64,000 nucleotides of DNA from Nereocystis luetkeana. Lineage: Eukaryota; Sar; Phaeophyceae; Laminariales; Laminariaceae. The translations under genes were made by a program, and so were the position numbers. The stretch lies in contig JARUPZ010000010.1 of the NCBI GenBank assembly GCA_031213475.1, positions 11,579,917 to 11,643,916 of the forward strand, in the 5' to 3' direction. Below the pieces are notes generated by a model. The model was not told the DNA's origin. It was given only the letters and a program-made list of their open reading frames with translations, and did not search any database. The stretch's first letter is position 1; every line of letters begins with the position of its first letter. Positions 1 through 12,700 of the stretch are shown here, piece after piece.

Positions 1-534
1 CTGTCCCCTTTCATGCTACACAAACAAGCACACACGCACACAGCTTCCTTTTCACGACCAACATTAAGACAACAAACAACCAGTTCGCAAGTCGTACAGA
101 TCATCGATCCGTATAGTTGATGACCTAGATCTCTCAGGGTGCAGGTATGTTGCTGTCGTGGTTTGCATCATCTAGCTCATGTTGCCGGGATGGAAGCCGT
201 ACGTACAACCTGCATGGTCGGGGACATGACATTCCCGGGTTGGGTCCGTACTTTCACAGATCCTGCACATTTCAAAACGGCAGCTTAGGATCTAGATGAT
301 CTATCTGTGTATGATATATACATGTATGTATATGATATATCTGTGTATGATCTATCTGTAGATTTTATATATCTGTAGATGAACTATCTGTAAATGATAT
401 ATCTGCAAATGGCATATATGTAGATGATATATCTGTAGATGATCCATCGGTAGATGATGTATCTGTAGACGATCTGTCGGACGCGTAAAACGGTCTCATT
501 ATTCGGTTTCGTTCTCCCATTCATCCGATACAAG

Positions 535-3500
535 GAATACGACGCCGTCACGGGTCTCGCCCGAGGAGGCGTCGCCGGGGTCGGGCTGGAGCTTGCAACG
601 ACCCCCGCATCCTCGCCCCAGCCGCTGTCGGTGCTGGTGGCGGGCGTGATCGAGGGGTCTCCAGCGGAGAAGGCGGGAGTTCTGGCGGGAGATCTTCTCA
701 CAGCCGTTGACGGAGAGGAGGTGCGTCGGACAGCCAACCAGTTACAAGCAGGGATGCAAGTCACGCGTGACGGCTATAAAACAAAGTGCAAACCGCGCCC
801 GTCAGCACGAAATTTGGCCAAACGTGCGAACGGCGCCCGCGAACGGCGAACCGAAATATTGAAAGGCATTTCTACAAGGGATGGAACACTTGCATCCCCT
901 TGCGGGGAAGGGAAAACTAAGGTTTCCCAGTTTACATGAAGGTATTTCCCGCCAGGGGGTACCCTTGGAATTCCACGAACGGCTTGATTTATTTTCGGAC
1001 GGCACAAGGATTTGCGAACGCGACCGTACGTGTAACGCGCAGAGTGCATCCCTGGCTATAAGAGTGTACACAAACAAGAGCAAAACCAGAGCAACCTGGT
1101 GTGGTACTCGGGTACCCCCAGAGCACATACCCTACCTACCGCAGTCAGGTTAGGGTACTCTGTATATATTTTATCATTGAACTCTTACTGCGGTAGCTTT
1201 ATTCCCTTCAAAACCGCAGTCTCGTTTTGGGTACAAACTACTTGAAATTTGCCTGGTTTATCCCTTGAATGGGACTGCGGTTCTAAAAGGGTTAAAGCAG
1301 GTGTCACTCTTTGCGGAAATGTAAGTAACGCTTCAAAAAGTCGTCAGAGGCCGAGTCCGAGTCACCGGGACTCAGTCAGTGACTCGCGAGTCCGGGTCCT
1401 CCTGGAGTTCTGAGTCCCCAGGGTACAAGAAGCTGAATTGATTTGAGTCCTCGCGAGTCCCCAGGATACCCGAAGGCTGATTTGGTTGGATCTTCACGAG
1501 TCCCCGGGGTACTACTACGGGGGGCCATAGTTAATGGGACATATGGTACACATAAAAACCTATATATTTAACCATTTTTACTAACAATATTTGGCCCTAT
1601 TAAGTATGGCCCCCAGTAATAGGAGCTGAAATGACTGAGTCCTCGCGAGTCGCAACGGTACCCAAAGCTGAAACGACTGTGTCCTCGCGAGTACCGGGCC
1701 GAACAAGGAAGAAAATACGTTTCTGCGTGTTTTTTGGTGTCGACCTCTGAAACGAAACGCAACAGGTGGGCGGAGTACAAGTACCAGTCATCAGGACTCA
1801 ACCGTTGACTCGCGAGTCCGAGTCTTGTTGAAATACTGAGTTCCCAGGATACCCGAAGGCTGATTTGGATGAATCCTCTTGAATCCCCAGGGTACCGAAA
1901 ACTGAAGTGACCGGGTCCCCGCGAGTCCCCAGGGTACCGAAAGCAGAAAAGGCTGAGTCCCCGCGAATCCCCATGGTATTGAAAGCCGAAATGACTGAGT
2001 CCTCGCTAGTCCCTAGGACACCGGAAGCAGAAATGGCTGAGTCTTCCCGAATCCCGAGGGCATTGAAAGCTGGAACGACTGGTACTCGGAGGTGCTGGTT
2101 GGTTATCCTTATGAGTACTAAAAAATTAGCTCGTTTCCGGACAGGGATAATATCGTATCGAGTACGAATATAGCAAGAAACTATTGGTAACTCCCGCGGA
2201 GATATAGCTCTGTTGTAGGTCAACAGTACCTGGTAGCTCCTGTCGAGGGCCAACCGAAGGCCATTGCAACAGTGCAGGAAAGAATGGTAGTTCGTGGGTA
2301 GTGGTGTTCATTTTCTTGTGTAGTTTTCACCCCTTGTCCCACTTTTGTTCCCCTGTACGATTCCGACGTACGGGTATGATTGTCCGATTTCGCTTATGTT
2401 TCCCCCATTTTTGTTTTCCCTTTCTATGTGCAATTCTGTCCGAAAATGTGAGGACTTATTGCATATTACAATCCAATCTAAGTGCTCATTATAATTGGGT
2501 ACGTCGTGTTACTCACGTGTGTGTGATGTGGGCAGTCCGATCTCGCTTTTTTTTCCGAAAACGCGTTTCCTCGTACGTATGTCACGACTCGTATATACGT
2601 TCGGGCGTTTTGTACAGTAGTTGCCTCGCCGGCAAAATCCAATACCAATGGTATACTCGTCTACATAGCGACATCCAAAAAGTGACGAAAGGCGTTTTCC
2701 ATTGTTGCGATCGATGCCTCTGTAACCGTTTCCCACCTTGGCAGGCGTTGGGGGCCGACCTTGACTCCGTGGCGGCGATGCTCAGGGGAGACCCCGGGAC
2801 TGGGGTACGCCTGGACGTTAGAAGAGGGGGCAAGGCGATGGCGTTTCCCCTCTCGCGGGCGCAGTTCAAGGTGGTTGTGTGTTGTTTGTTTGTTTTTTTC
2901 GGCGAATTTGTTCCGCGATGGCGAACCCCCTTATCTTCGCCGAGATGGTCATAATGTCATATGTAATATCACAATATCACAGCGGAATCACAGTATGTAC
3001 CGTATTGATATTATGATACCACAGACTAGTATCATAATGTCATAATATGCCTTGCAAGGATGCACGACAGAACGAGGCCCTATTCTTCTTTTCTACGAGT
3101 ACAGAGGATGCTCATTTTTTGTGCTCAGATGCCTGATGCTTCGTATGTATACACCTCTCTATACCGGTACCTCGTACCAGTACCAGGACTTGGTTGTAAA
3201 GTCATCATTATTTTGAACGAACTGACGATCAGGTGTTTTGAAAACCGACTACCAGTAAATATCGACTATCACATACTCGGACGCTTCGAATAGCCAAGTG
3301 TTCGAGAGATCGGATCAGCAAATTATCAATACGTCTAACCAAACATTCGAATAAACCTGATGAATGAAGCAATTGCTTCGTACGAGTATACGATCGAACA
3401 ATTACAAGCTGCTGTGTACGCAAAATCCATAAAATTGTCAAGCAAGCAAGCAGTCCAATATTCCACACCCTCACGAAAGCACAAAATGGTCGAGGAAAGC

Positions 3501-3670
3501 AAGTACAGTAGTCCAACATTTCACGCCCTCACGACAAAAGACTAAACTGCCTCTGCCAAGTTTGCCCAAACATATTGTCGCCAACAATCTATGCGTCGCT
3601 GGACAACGTTCCCCAGTCTTCGCGGCCTGCAGCAGATTTCCGTATATTTCTCCCTTCGTGTACTGTCGAA

Positions 3671-3717
<47 letters not shown>

Positions 3718-6700
3718 TCTATACCAGGTATATATTATTTTATATATATATATTACTTAACCTTATATATATTATTTTATATATATATATAATATATATA
3801 TAATATAAATAATATATACCTGGTATTTTATATATATATATATACAGTGGGTGCCCGCAGTTAAGAAACTTGCCGATACCAAAATTAGGCTCAGATCGGC
3901 ACGAAAAATAAGAAAATTGGGTTGGGAAACACGGCCCAACGGTGGGGCCAACTCTCAATCCTATACCAGGTACGATAGAGTTAGATCAAGGTCGGAAAAA
4001 ATGAAGACATTCGAGTCTGGACACCAAATTGCGTTTGTCAACACCCGGGCGTGCTTTCTGCACGAACTTCAAGACAACGAAATCTCAAAAATTTCTAATT
4101 CTACTCTCAATCTCAACCTGACCTTGCATATGTGTGTTCATAGCCTGTTTTTCGTATTATTAATGGGTGCCCTGTGCAGATATTTACCCGCTAATCGAAC
4201 ATTTCGGCGAACGCTTGCGCCTGTGTCCAGTATCAAGGGGTGAGGTGCGAGACTAAGAACACGCCCGGGGGGCACAAAGTAGGCGTGGTGACCATCAAGG
4301 TGTTCTCCAAGGATACGTTCGAAGATGTCAGGTGAAACAGTAGGCACCCCATTTCTACATGTACAAAGTACAGCATGTACCCCCCTTTAAGTGACAGTGC
4401 GATATGGGGAAACGGTGCACTCGGGACCTCAAGGATCTGGGCACCATTCCCCCCCCCCCCCCCACTATTAACTCGTACCAGGTTTCAAGAACAGGTGCCA
4501 GCTCTGATAAGGGATAATTGACACATGTGGGACCTCCCACCCCCAACGTACTAGGGTCCCTTGAATAGTGCTATACGCAGGGGAGTAGAGTACTGCCGGC
4601 CTGACAGTTTAGACCCTATCATGCCCTGGCAGGACACGCTGCGTTATTTATTCGCTCCGGTGTTTCGGCTCTGTTTTTTTGGTGTTTTGCGTTTTTGTTT
4701 TTGTTTTTTCACGGCGCAGCTGTGAGATGTTTTTCTGGAAAGTCCCATTTTTTATTCGCGTGGTGACCATGGAGGCCTTCTTCTTCAAGGATATGTTTGC
4801 GGATGTCAGGGGAAAAGAATGTAGGCACTGATTTTACGTGTGGACCCGCTCCTCTAGGTGGAATTATAAGCGCACTTAGAGCATCCGTATTATCAAGAAA
4901 CTCCCCTAATATATACCTGGTACGCGGCCAGAATGGTAGGTCTAAAGGGGCTCATCGATATCGTTTTTTTGTTTTTGTTCTGTCCTGTTTGGGCCTTAAG
5001 ATTGAAATTCGGAGTATTCGCTGCCATTTGTCGGCGGGCAGGGTGCAGCATGTGTCTGTGTAGTGACCATAGCGCCCCTTGCAACCAGTGCTGCTCGTAC
5101 AAATGTACAGAATGTATGTATGTGTTGCCTGTTCTCTACGGCGGTGTTGTCAGCGACTGTAGCCATTTTTTTCTACAGGTAGGAGTATACGTTTACTGGC
5201 CAATACATCAGACCCTCTACACCCCAGCCGGACACGCCGCGTTGTTTCTCCAGTGCTTTGGCTCTTGTTTTTTTTTGTTGTTGTTGTTTTTTTTTTCATG
5301 TACGCTGAGAAAAAACAGCCGTTTCTGGAGCACTCGTCTTTACAAGCTGCGTGCACTGGCAATAGGGGGTTTGCGAAGAGTCTGGATGGGTAGGGGGGTT
5401 TTTTGCCGTCTGTTTTTTACTATACTTTTAGTATAGCAGCAATCCCAACCCACGAGGAAGCAATTGCTGTGAGAAAAGGTTACCCAAAATGACGCTTTTA
5501 TCCTAGTGTAAAGTACAGGTATTATTGATTCGGATGAATTTTGTGGGTTGGTTGGCGAACGGAACAGCCTCTGACTCGCCTGTTTAACTTATCCTCACGT
5601 TTGTCGCTATCAAATATTATAAGTTTGATGACCCAACCGAACAGGATTATTCCAAACACCCTGATGATTCGGTCGCGCGTGCCAGATATAATTCGTATAG
5701 GCTGCACAGGAGTACCAACCCCGCTTGGAGCCCGCTGGGCAGTGACCCCATGGTTGGTGCTGCCTTAGCGCCAGCAGGGCCAACATGACGATTTGTGTTC
5801 GTGTGATGCAGGCGCGATTTTCGCAAATGTAGACACACCCACTCCTTGAGTTCTCCAGCTCCAGATTTTGTCTTCCTCATATACGTACTTGTATACCCAG
5901 CATGAGGCCTTATCAAACCGGCACGCAGCACGCGCGATGGAAGTATCACACAACAGCCTGCAAAGATGAGTTTCGGCGAAATCCTCGATCTCACAGCTGC
6001 TGTTTTTTATATATATATTATGTGCCTGTACGTACCGGGTATATTTTTGTGTGTTTGTGTTTGTTAATTTGTTTTGTGTGTTTTGTTCGTGGTTATGTTC
6101 GTGCATTTGCTTCTGCTTCTGGTCCTGCTTTTGGCTTCTGCTTCTGCTCTTTTTTCTTCCGTCTCAACGGGCCCGCCATTCTATTTCCCGTACGTACGTA
6201 CGTACGTACACACGCATCATGCCCTCTTTTTTTTGTTTTATTTTATAAAATTATGAAATACGTCAGCTGTGAGTCCGACTGATTAAATAGTTGATACCAT
6301 GGTACTCAACCTGGCAAGCTGCGTTATACGTCTCGTCTATACCCCATTTTTTACAAATTGTATGATAAGCCATTCGCGCGTATTCTATGCCAGGTATGTA
6401 TTTCCTTGTCAAGGATACAGGCCAGTGACTCCCCAGGATGTTACCCGGGTCAACAGGACAACTTACTTTTGTTTTTCCAACCGTGTCGTTTCATTTCGTT
6501 CCGCTGCGGTGCATTCCGTTTCCTGTATTCCCGGTCGGTTTGATTTCGTTCGGTTTCGTTACGTTTGGTTTCGTTCGGTTTCGTTTGGTTTGGCTTGGTT
6601 TTGTTTGGTTTGGTTTGGTTTCGTTACGTCACGTTTCGTTTCGTTACGTTATGTTTAGTTCCGTTCCGTTTCGTTTCGTTTCTGTGCGTCATGTTCTGTT

Positions 6701-9700
6701 TTGCGTTATGTTTAGTGTGTTCGTTTGCCTTGTTTAATTGTTTCGTTTCGCTTCGCTTAGTTTCGTTTCGTTTCGGTTACTTTCCCGTTCCGTTTCGGGC
6801 CCTCATATACCTGGAATGCAATTCATTCCGTTTCGTTTCGCTTCGATTCGTTTCGGGTATTTCCCCGTTATGCGTCGTATTTTGTTCCGTGTTGGGGTGT
6901 TACTTCGTTTTGTTTTGCTTAATATCCCGCTTCGCTTCGGTCCGTCATGTTTTATTTCGTTTCGCTTCGTTTTTTTGCCATCCCCCCCCCCCCCCCCCCC
7001 TTTTCCCGGGGTTTTCCACACAGAGTGGCGTTGGCCCGATCAGTGGACGAAGGGGCGGAGTCCATCCTGTTGGACCTGCGACATAACCCCGGTGGTTTTT
7101 TCCCTGGCGGGATAGACGTGGCCCGGTGAGTTTAGGCAAGGTTCTTCGTTCGCGCCGATATTTTGTCCGACAAAGAGTACCACTCTGTCCGGAAAAGTAA
7201 GGACAGTTTTGATACTAACAATGCTACGGGGGACCATAGTACCAGGTAATAAGGACCTATGGTATACACAAAAACCTATACATTCCCCTATTTTTGCTAA
7301 CAATATTTGGTCCTATTTACTATCTTCTCCCGTAATAGTGTACCAGTAGTATGTATGACTACAGTTGGGGTCATGGCTTGAGAGTCACATCATGTATCAG
7401 TCGGAAGATCGCGCGTGTTACGGGGTGCACGTCACCTCATGGCTCATACCAATACCAGACAGGGCATTACATGAGCTGTTGCGCTGTCGCCCTGGCGCAA
7501 TATTTAGATCGGAATTGCAGTTTTGCGCAACTGTCACCGGAGGGTGTGCCGCGCGCCAGCAGCGTGACTCGAGGTTTGGGGCGCGCAACGGTTTTCGCCG
7601 CACGCGAAAAAAACGTCGCGCGTGTCTTTTTCGCGGGAGGCGTGAAAAATGTTCGAGGCACCTTTTTCGTTTGCCGTACGTAGGCGTTATTGGGCTTCTG
7701 AACGCACTTTGTCTAGTGCTTCTCGGGCATGTGTCGACGCATATATCGCGTATTTTTGCCCTCCGGCGCGGCCCCTACGCGGGGAGAGGGCGGCCTCCGG
7801 CGGTTGTGCACAACACGCCTCATCAGATGCCGTGGTACCACCTTTTTAGATTGCTTGGGTCAGGTCGGGTCAACGTGCCCAAGGGCCAGTGGCAAGAGCA
7901 GCCTGCTCCTCTGCTGTTGCAACGGGAGGTATGATGGGTTAAATTGACACACGACACGAAATCTGAACATGGAAGTGTGGTGAGCTCAGGCTTTGTTTCT
8001 ACCAATCCGCCGGAGGATAAAAAAAACAAATAATAGACGTTAAAAAAAATGATCATGTTGTCCGCCCCGGCAGCGCCACGGTAGAATAATTTCACCCGCG
8101 GCAGGGGACGCAACGGCCATGTTCCCGGTCGGCTCATGCCTCCTTTCCCCTTGTGAATGGAATCAGGCTTTTCTTGCCGTCGAGCGAGACGAGCCACGGC
8201 AGTTTCATCCCACCCACGGCCGGGGGGCGAGACGGCCATATCCCCTGTTGGTTCATGTGCCCTTTTCCCCTTTTCCCGCTTGAAATGCAATCAGGCTTTT
8301 CTTGCAGTCAGAGATGACACAGTCCCCGGCGGTTTCGTCCTTCCTGCGGGAGGGGACGAAACGACCATGCCCCCTGTTGCTTCATGTCCCCTTCGACCGT
8401 GTAAATCTAATCAGACTTTCCTTGCAATCGGATGACACGAGCCACGGCAGTTTCCTATTTCATGCCTCCCATGGGAGGGGACGCAACGACCATTGTGGTG
8501 TTGCTGTCATTGTTGTTATTGCTTTCACATGAACTCATCGCCGCAATGCAGTTTGTGGTCACAGGACAGGCCCCAATAACTCTGGAGTGAAAGATTACCC
8601 CAGAAACAAGATACAAGAAAGCAGTATCAGGTGTACACCTCAAACACGGAAACAGGAGTAAAATCGGCGGTTCGTATGCACCAGATGTATATATATATAT
8701 ATGCATGTATATATGATGTTTAATACGAGCTGAAACCGACCGCGAGGAGACTATGTAGGGCCCGTGGTCAGCTCATACCCCCTTTCCCCTTTTCCCCAAT
8801 AATCAGGCTTTTTTTGCCTTCGGATGAGACGATCGTCTCCGTGGTGGACCGCAACGGCATCTCCGACACCTACGGGACCGTCACCACAGGAAAGTTCTCG
8901 GAAATTCCACTGGTGAGCGAGCGCCCCCCGTCTCAGTCCCAGCAAATAGTGTGGCCGGTGCGGCAACGACCATGTGGCCATGTGGCTTGTAAGAGGCGAG
9001 GGGGGGAGGGGGCGGAGTGTACTCGATATCGTTCATGGCCGTAATTGCATTACCATGGACCCTCGCATCCCTACAATGCCGGACGGAGCACGTCGTGTTT
9101 TCAACGACCAGGCAGACATTGTTTGCACCAAGCGCATGAGGTGTCCGGTGAGTCGCATGAAGGGCGAGCTGCATACTACTGTAAAGCGTTTGTGAGGCGG
9201 GGACTTGCATGTGGATGACAGCTTCAATGGGTTGATCGAATTTCCGGTGTGGCGGCTTTCAGAGACAGCAATGGGAGTACTATGTAACTGCCTTTTGGGT
9301 GCCTTTCCATGATCACTATGTGATACGATCATTTCCCTTGTGCGGAGTGAAGGTTTTCCACCGTGCACAAATGTTTTAACTCGACCACCAGCTGTGACCG
9401 GCCGAAAAACAAAATCAAACGGTGCCCTGCTTGTCTAGCTCAAGTGGTGAGCGGCATGTTTTACAGTGTCGTTGCCAATCGCCGCCAACCCAACCTATGT
9501 ACCAGTATTATATTTTTTGGGGGGGTACTGGACAGGAGAGATGTACTCGATCTCATGCATGGCCGTAGTCGTGTGGCCGTAGACCCTCGCAACCCTGCAA
9601 TGCCGGGACGGAGCATGTCGGATTTTCACCGACCAGGCAGACATTGCCTGCACCAAGCGCGAAGCGCCGTGAGGTGTCCGGCGAGTCGCATGAAGGGTGA

Positions 9701-12700
9701 GCTGCATCCTGCTAAGAATCGCTTGTGAGGCGGACTTGCTTATGGATGGCAACTGCAATGAGTTAATTAAATTTCCGGTGTAGGCATTTCCAGAGACAGC
9801 AATGGGAGTACTATGTAACTGCCTCTTGGGTGCCTTACCATGAGCACTCCGTGATATGATCAATTCCCTTGTGCGGAGGAAAGGTTCTTTACCTCGCACA
9901 AATGATCTATAACCCGACCACCAGCTGTGGGCGACCGCCAAAAAAACAAAAACAAACACAAAAACGGTACCCAGGTTGTCTAGCTCACGTAGTAAGCGGC
10001 ATGTTGTACTTTGTCGTTGCTAACCGACGCCAACCCAACCTATACGAAGTACGTAAGAGAGGGGGGGCAACAAGCCCCGCCACGGCGAAACGCCTGCAAA
10101 CTGTAAAAGAGCCGTTCCGCTCGTAGGTACCAAGGCAACCTATATTTCCGTCCATGGTTGCGAACTTGGTATATTTTTCGTCCCCAAATGCCGAAAATAT
10201 GGAATTGTGAATCCAACCCCTGAGGAGAAAGTACCGGCGTTCAGTAAGTACTCGATAAGCTGATGTAGGGTATTTCTACACGAAGCATCATCCAAAGGCC
10301 GAAATCGCACATATACAAGCTTCACACGTCGGACAGATCATATAAATAATCTACAGATCATCTACAGATAGATCATCTAGATCCCAGCCTGCCGTTCTGA
10401 GATGTTGTGAAGGGTACAGATTCAGCCCAGGAAATATGTTCTACTATCACATGTAGGTGAACACCGCTCCCGCCCGGCAATATGAGCTAGATCATACAGA
10501 TACTGCAGATCATACAGATCAGGGATATATCTGGCCTGAAAGATGCAGCTGATGTAGGGGTAATGACCTGTAGATTATCCATCTGATATGTCCGATGTGT
10601 GGAACGCTTCAATGTGTCATTTTTTTCGTTTGGCACAGGTGCTGGTTGTTGACGAGAAGACAGCGAGCGCTTCCGAGATTCTATCGGCTGCTCTGAAGGA
10701 CAACGGACGGGCTAAGCTTGCCGGCCACAAGACCTTCGGCAAGGCCAAGGCAAGCCTGCAAGCGTAACCCTGTGTGTTTCTAACTGAACTCGGACTTTCG
10801 TGGCGAAGGATTGGGGGAGAAAAAATAAGGGAAGCGGGGCGGGGGGGGGGGGGGGGTCATACTTTTTGTCGACTATGCTACGTGGGAATGGAAATTCCTA
10901 CAGTACGTACGAGTCGCGAGTTTTTTCCTAGGGTATGGTGCCTTGCCATTGTGGTAGGATCGGACTCCCTTTGGAGGCTTTATGTTAGCGCGATTCACAA
11001 GGGAGCACCGGCACATTTTGCTGTAGCTGCAGCAGTATTTGGACGGAACTGTAAGGACTGTTAGGTGTTGACATGAATGCGGAACGCTCCTTGCACCTCG
11101 TATGTATTACGGAACTGTAGCTATCAGTACGGCTTAAGGTGTTGATCACCGCGCACAGTTTCGACTCGAGCTTGTCACTCGTGGTATGACCGCCCTGGAT
11201 AACGTACTTCCAAGGTGCCGTCTGGGGCGATTGCTCGTTGGTTGCTCTCTCTCTCTCTCGCCCCCCCCCCCCCCCCCTCCCCCGAGACATGCATCGCGCG
11301 ATCGATAAAAATATATACTATTGATAGTATATATCAAGGCTATTCACGGGCCACGTCAAGCCTCGCGGGTCGGGTCGGGTCGGGTCCGGTCGGGTCAGGG
11401 TGGGCTTGCCCGATCCATGAGATTATGAAAACCTCCTGACCCGACCCGACCCGACCCGACCTGACACAACCCAACCTCTTGAGATTTGAAGACCCCCTGA
11501 TACCGAGTAGTGACCCGTGATGAGCCCTGAAAGTGAAATTAAATTAGATGCCTGCAACCGAAGGAAGCGTCGATAGTGTCATTGTAAGTGGCGACGTTGC
11601 CATCATTATTTTGCCTCGTGCCTCATCAATCACCAGGGAATAATCGATGTTACTGTATTTTTCCCCCGAGTTACTGGTCCGCTCCGGTTTTTTGGAACCG
11701 GTCCTGTGACCATGGACTCAATATTTGAACATTTTGGACACGACGAGTTGATGTCAGAACAGCAACAACAACGAAATCCTCGCACATATCCTGTGCCCGA
11801 CCAATGTGTTTGCTATTTTTTACGTACGTACGCACGCACGCTTTTGTGTTGCTCCCGCGTTCAATGCCCCCGCCGTGGAAATGCCGCCCCAGGTGCAAAC
11901 CCTGAACCAGCTGTTCGACGGAAGCGGAGTGGCGGTCACGATCAGCCTGTACAAGACTCCTTCTGTGAGTCACTTGCAGCGTTACTACAGAAAAATCACG
12001 AGGGCAAGATTATCAGAGATCGAGAACCGTTTCGTTGGTTTTTGTAGCGATAATTAGGCGTTCGGTTGATAAAATTGAAAATGTGATATTTTAACTGGAG
12101 AATGAGCTTCGATGGAGCCAGTCCCCAGCTCTACGCATAAATGACACAAAAAGGTTAAGACTGCTGCCGTAGAATGCAGAATCAAAAAAAATACACGCGC
12201 CAAAATATCTAGAATGCAGATGTGGCCATCGGGTACCTGGGCGTGCTTTTCGTTCAGCCCATTTTTTTCTGAGAACATGGCACAAGGTAATACCTAGCGC
12301 TGGTGGGTCTTTGTATGGAGGCATGTCTTGCTGTCGCCAACTATTGCAGCGCTATTCGCGAGTGGAAGGCAGTTTTTTTTTGTCGTTTGCTACTGTTTTT
12401 GGTGTTTATTCGGCGAAAACGTTTTTTTGGAAGATTTTCGATCGGACTGCGCAGATCTCCGGGGCTCACATTTTCTGTAGAATCTCCGGCCTTACCGAAC
12501 TAAAAAAGGAGATGATACGCCCTACTAAGGCATGCCCTACATTTCTGGCGGCCGTGTAAATTATCGTCTCGCTATTTGCTCGTAGGTTACAGGCTGGTAT
12601 ATGCACATACCGCCCCAAATTTCCTTACGAGACCAATGTCCACGTCGTTTTGGGAAATACGACCCTGAAATTTGGGACGTATGTTTTATCAGCCCCTGCC

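Noticed and set aside
6565-7115. Phe/Arg/Ser-rich open frames in the TTTCG satellite
   Set aside because: Repeat-driven. Only 7024-7125 of the region is a supported S41 exon.
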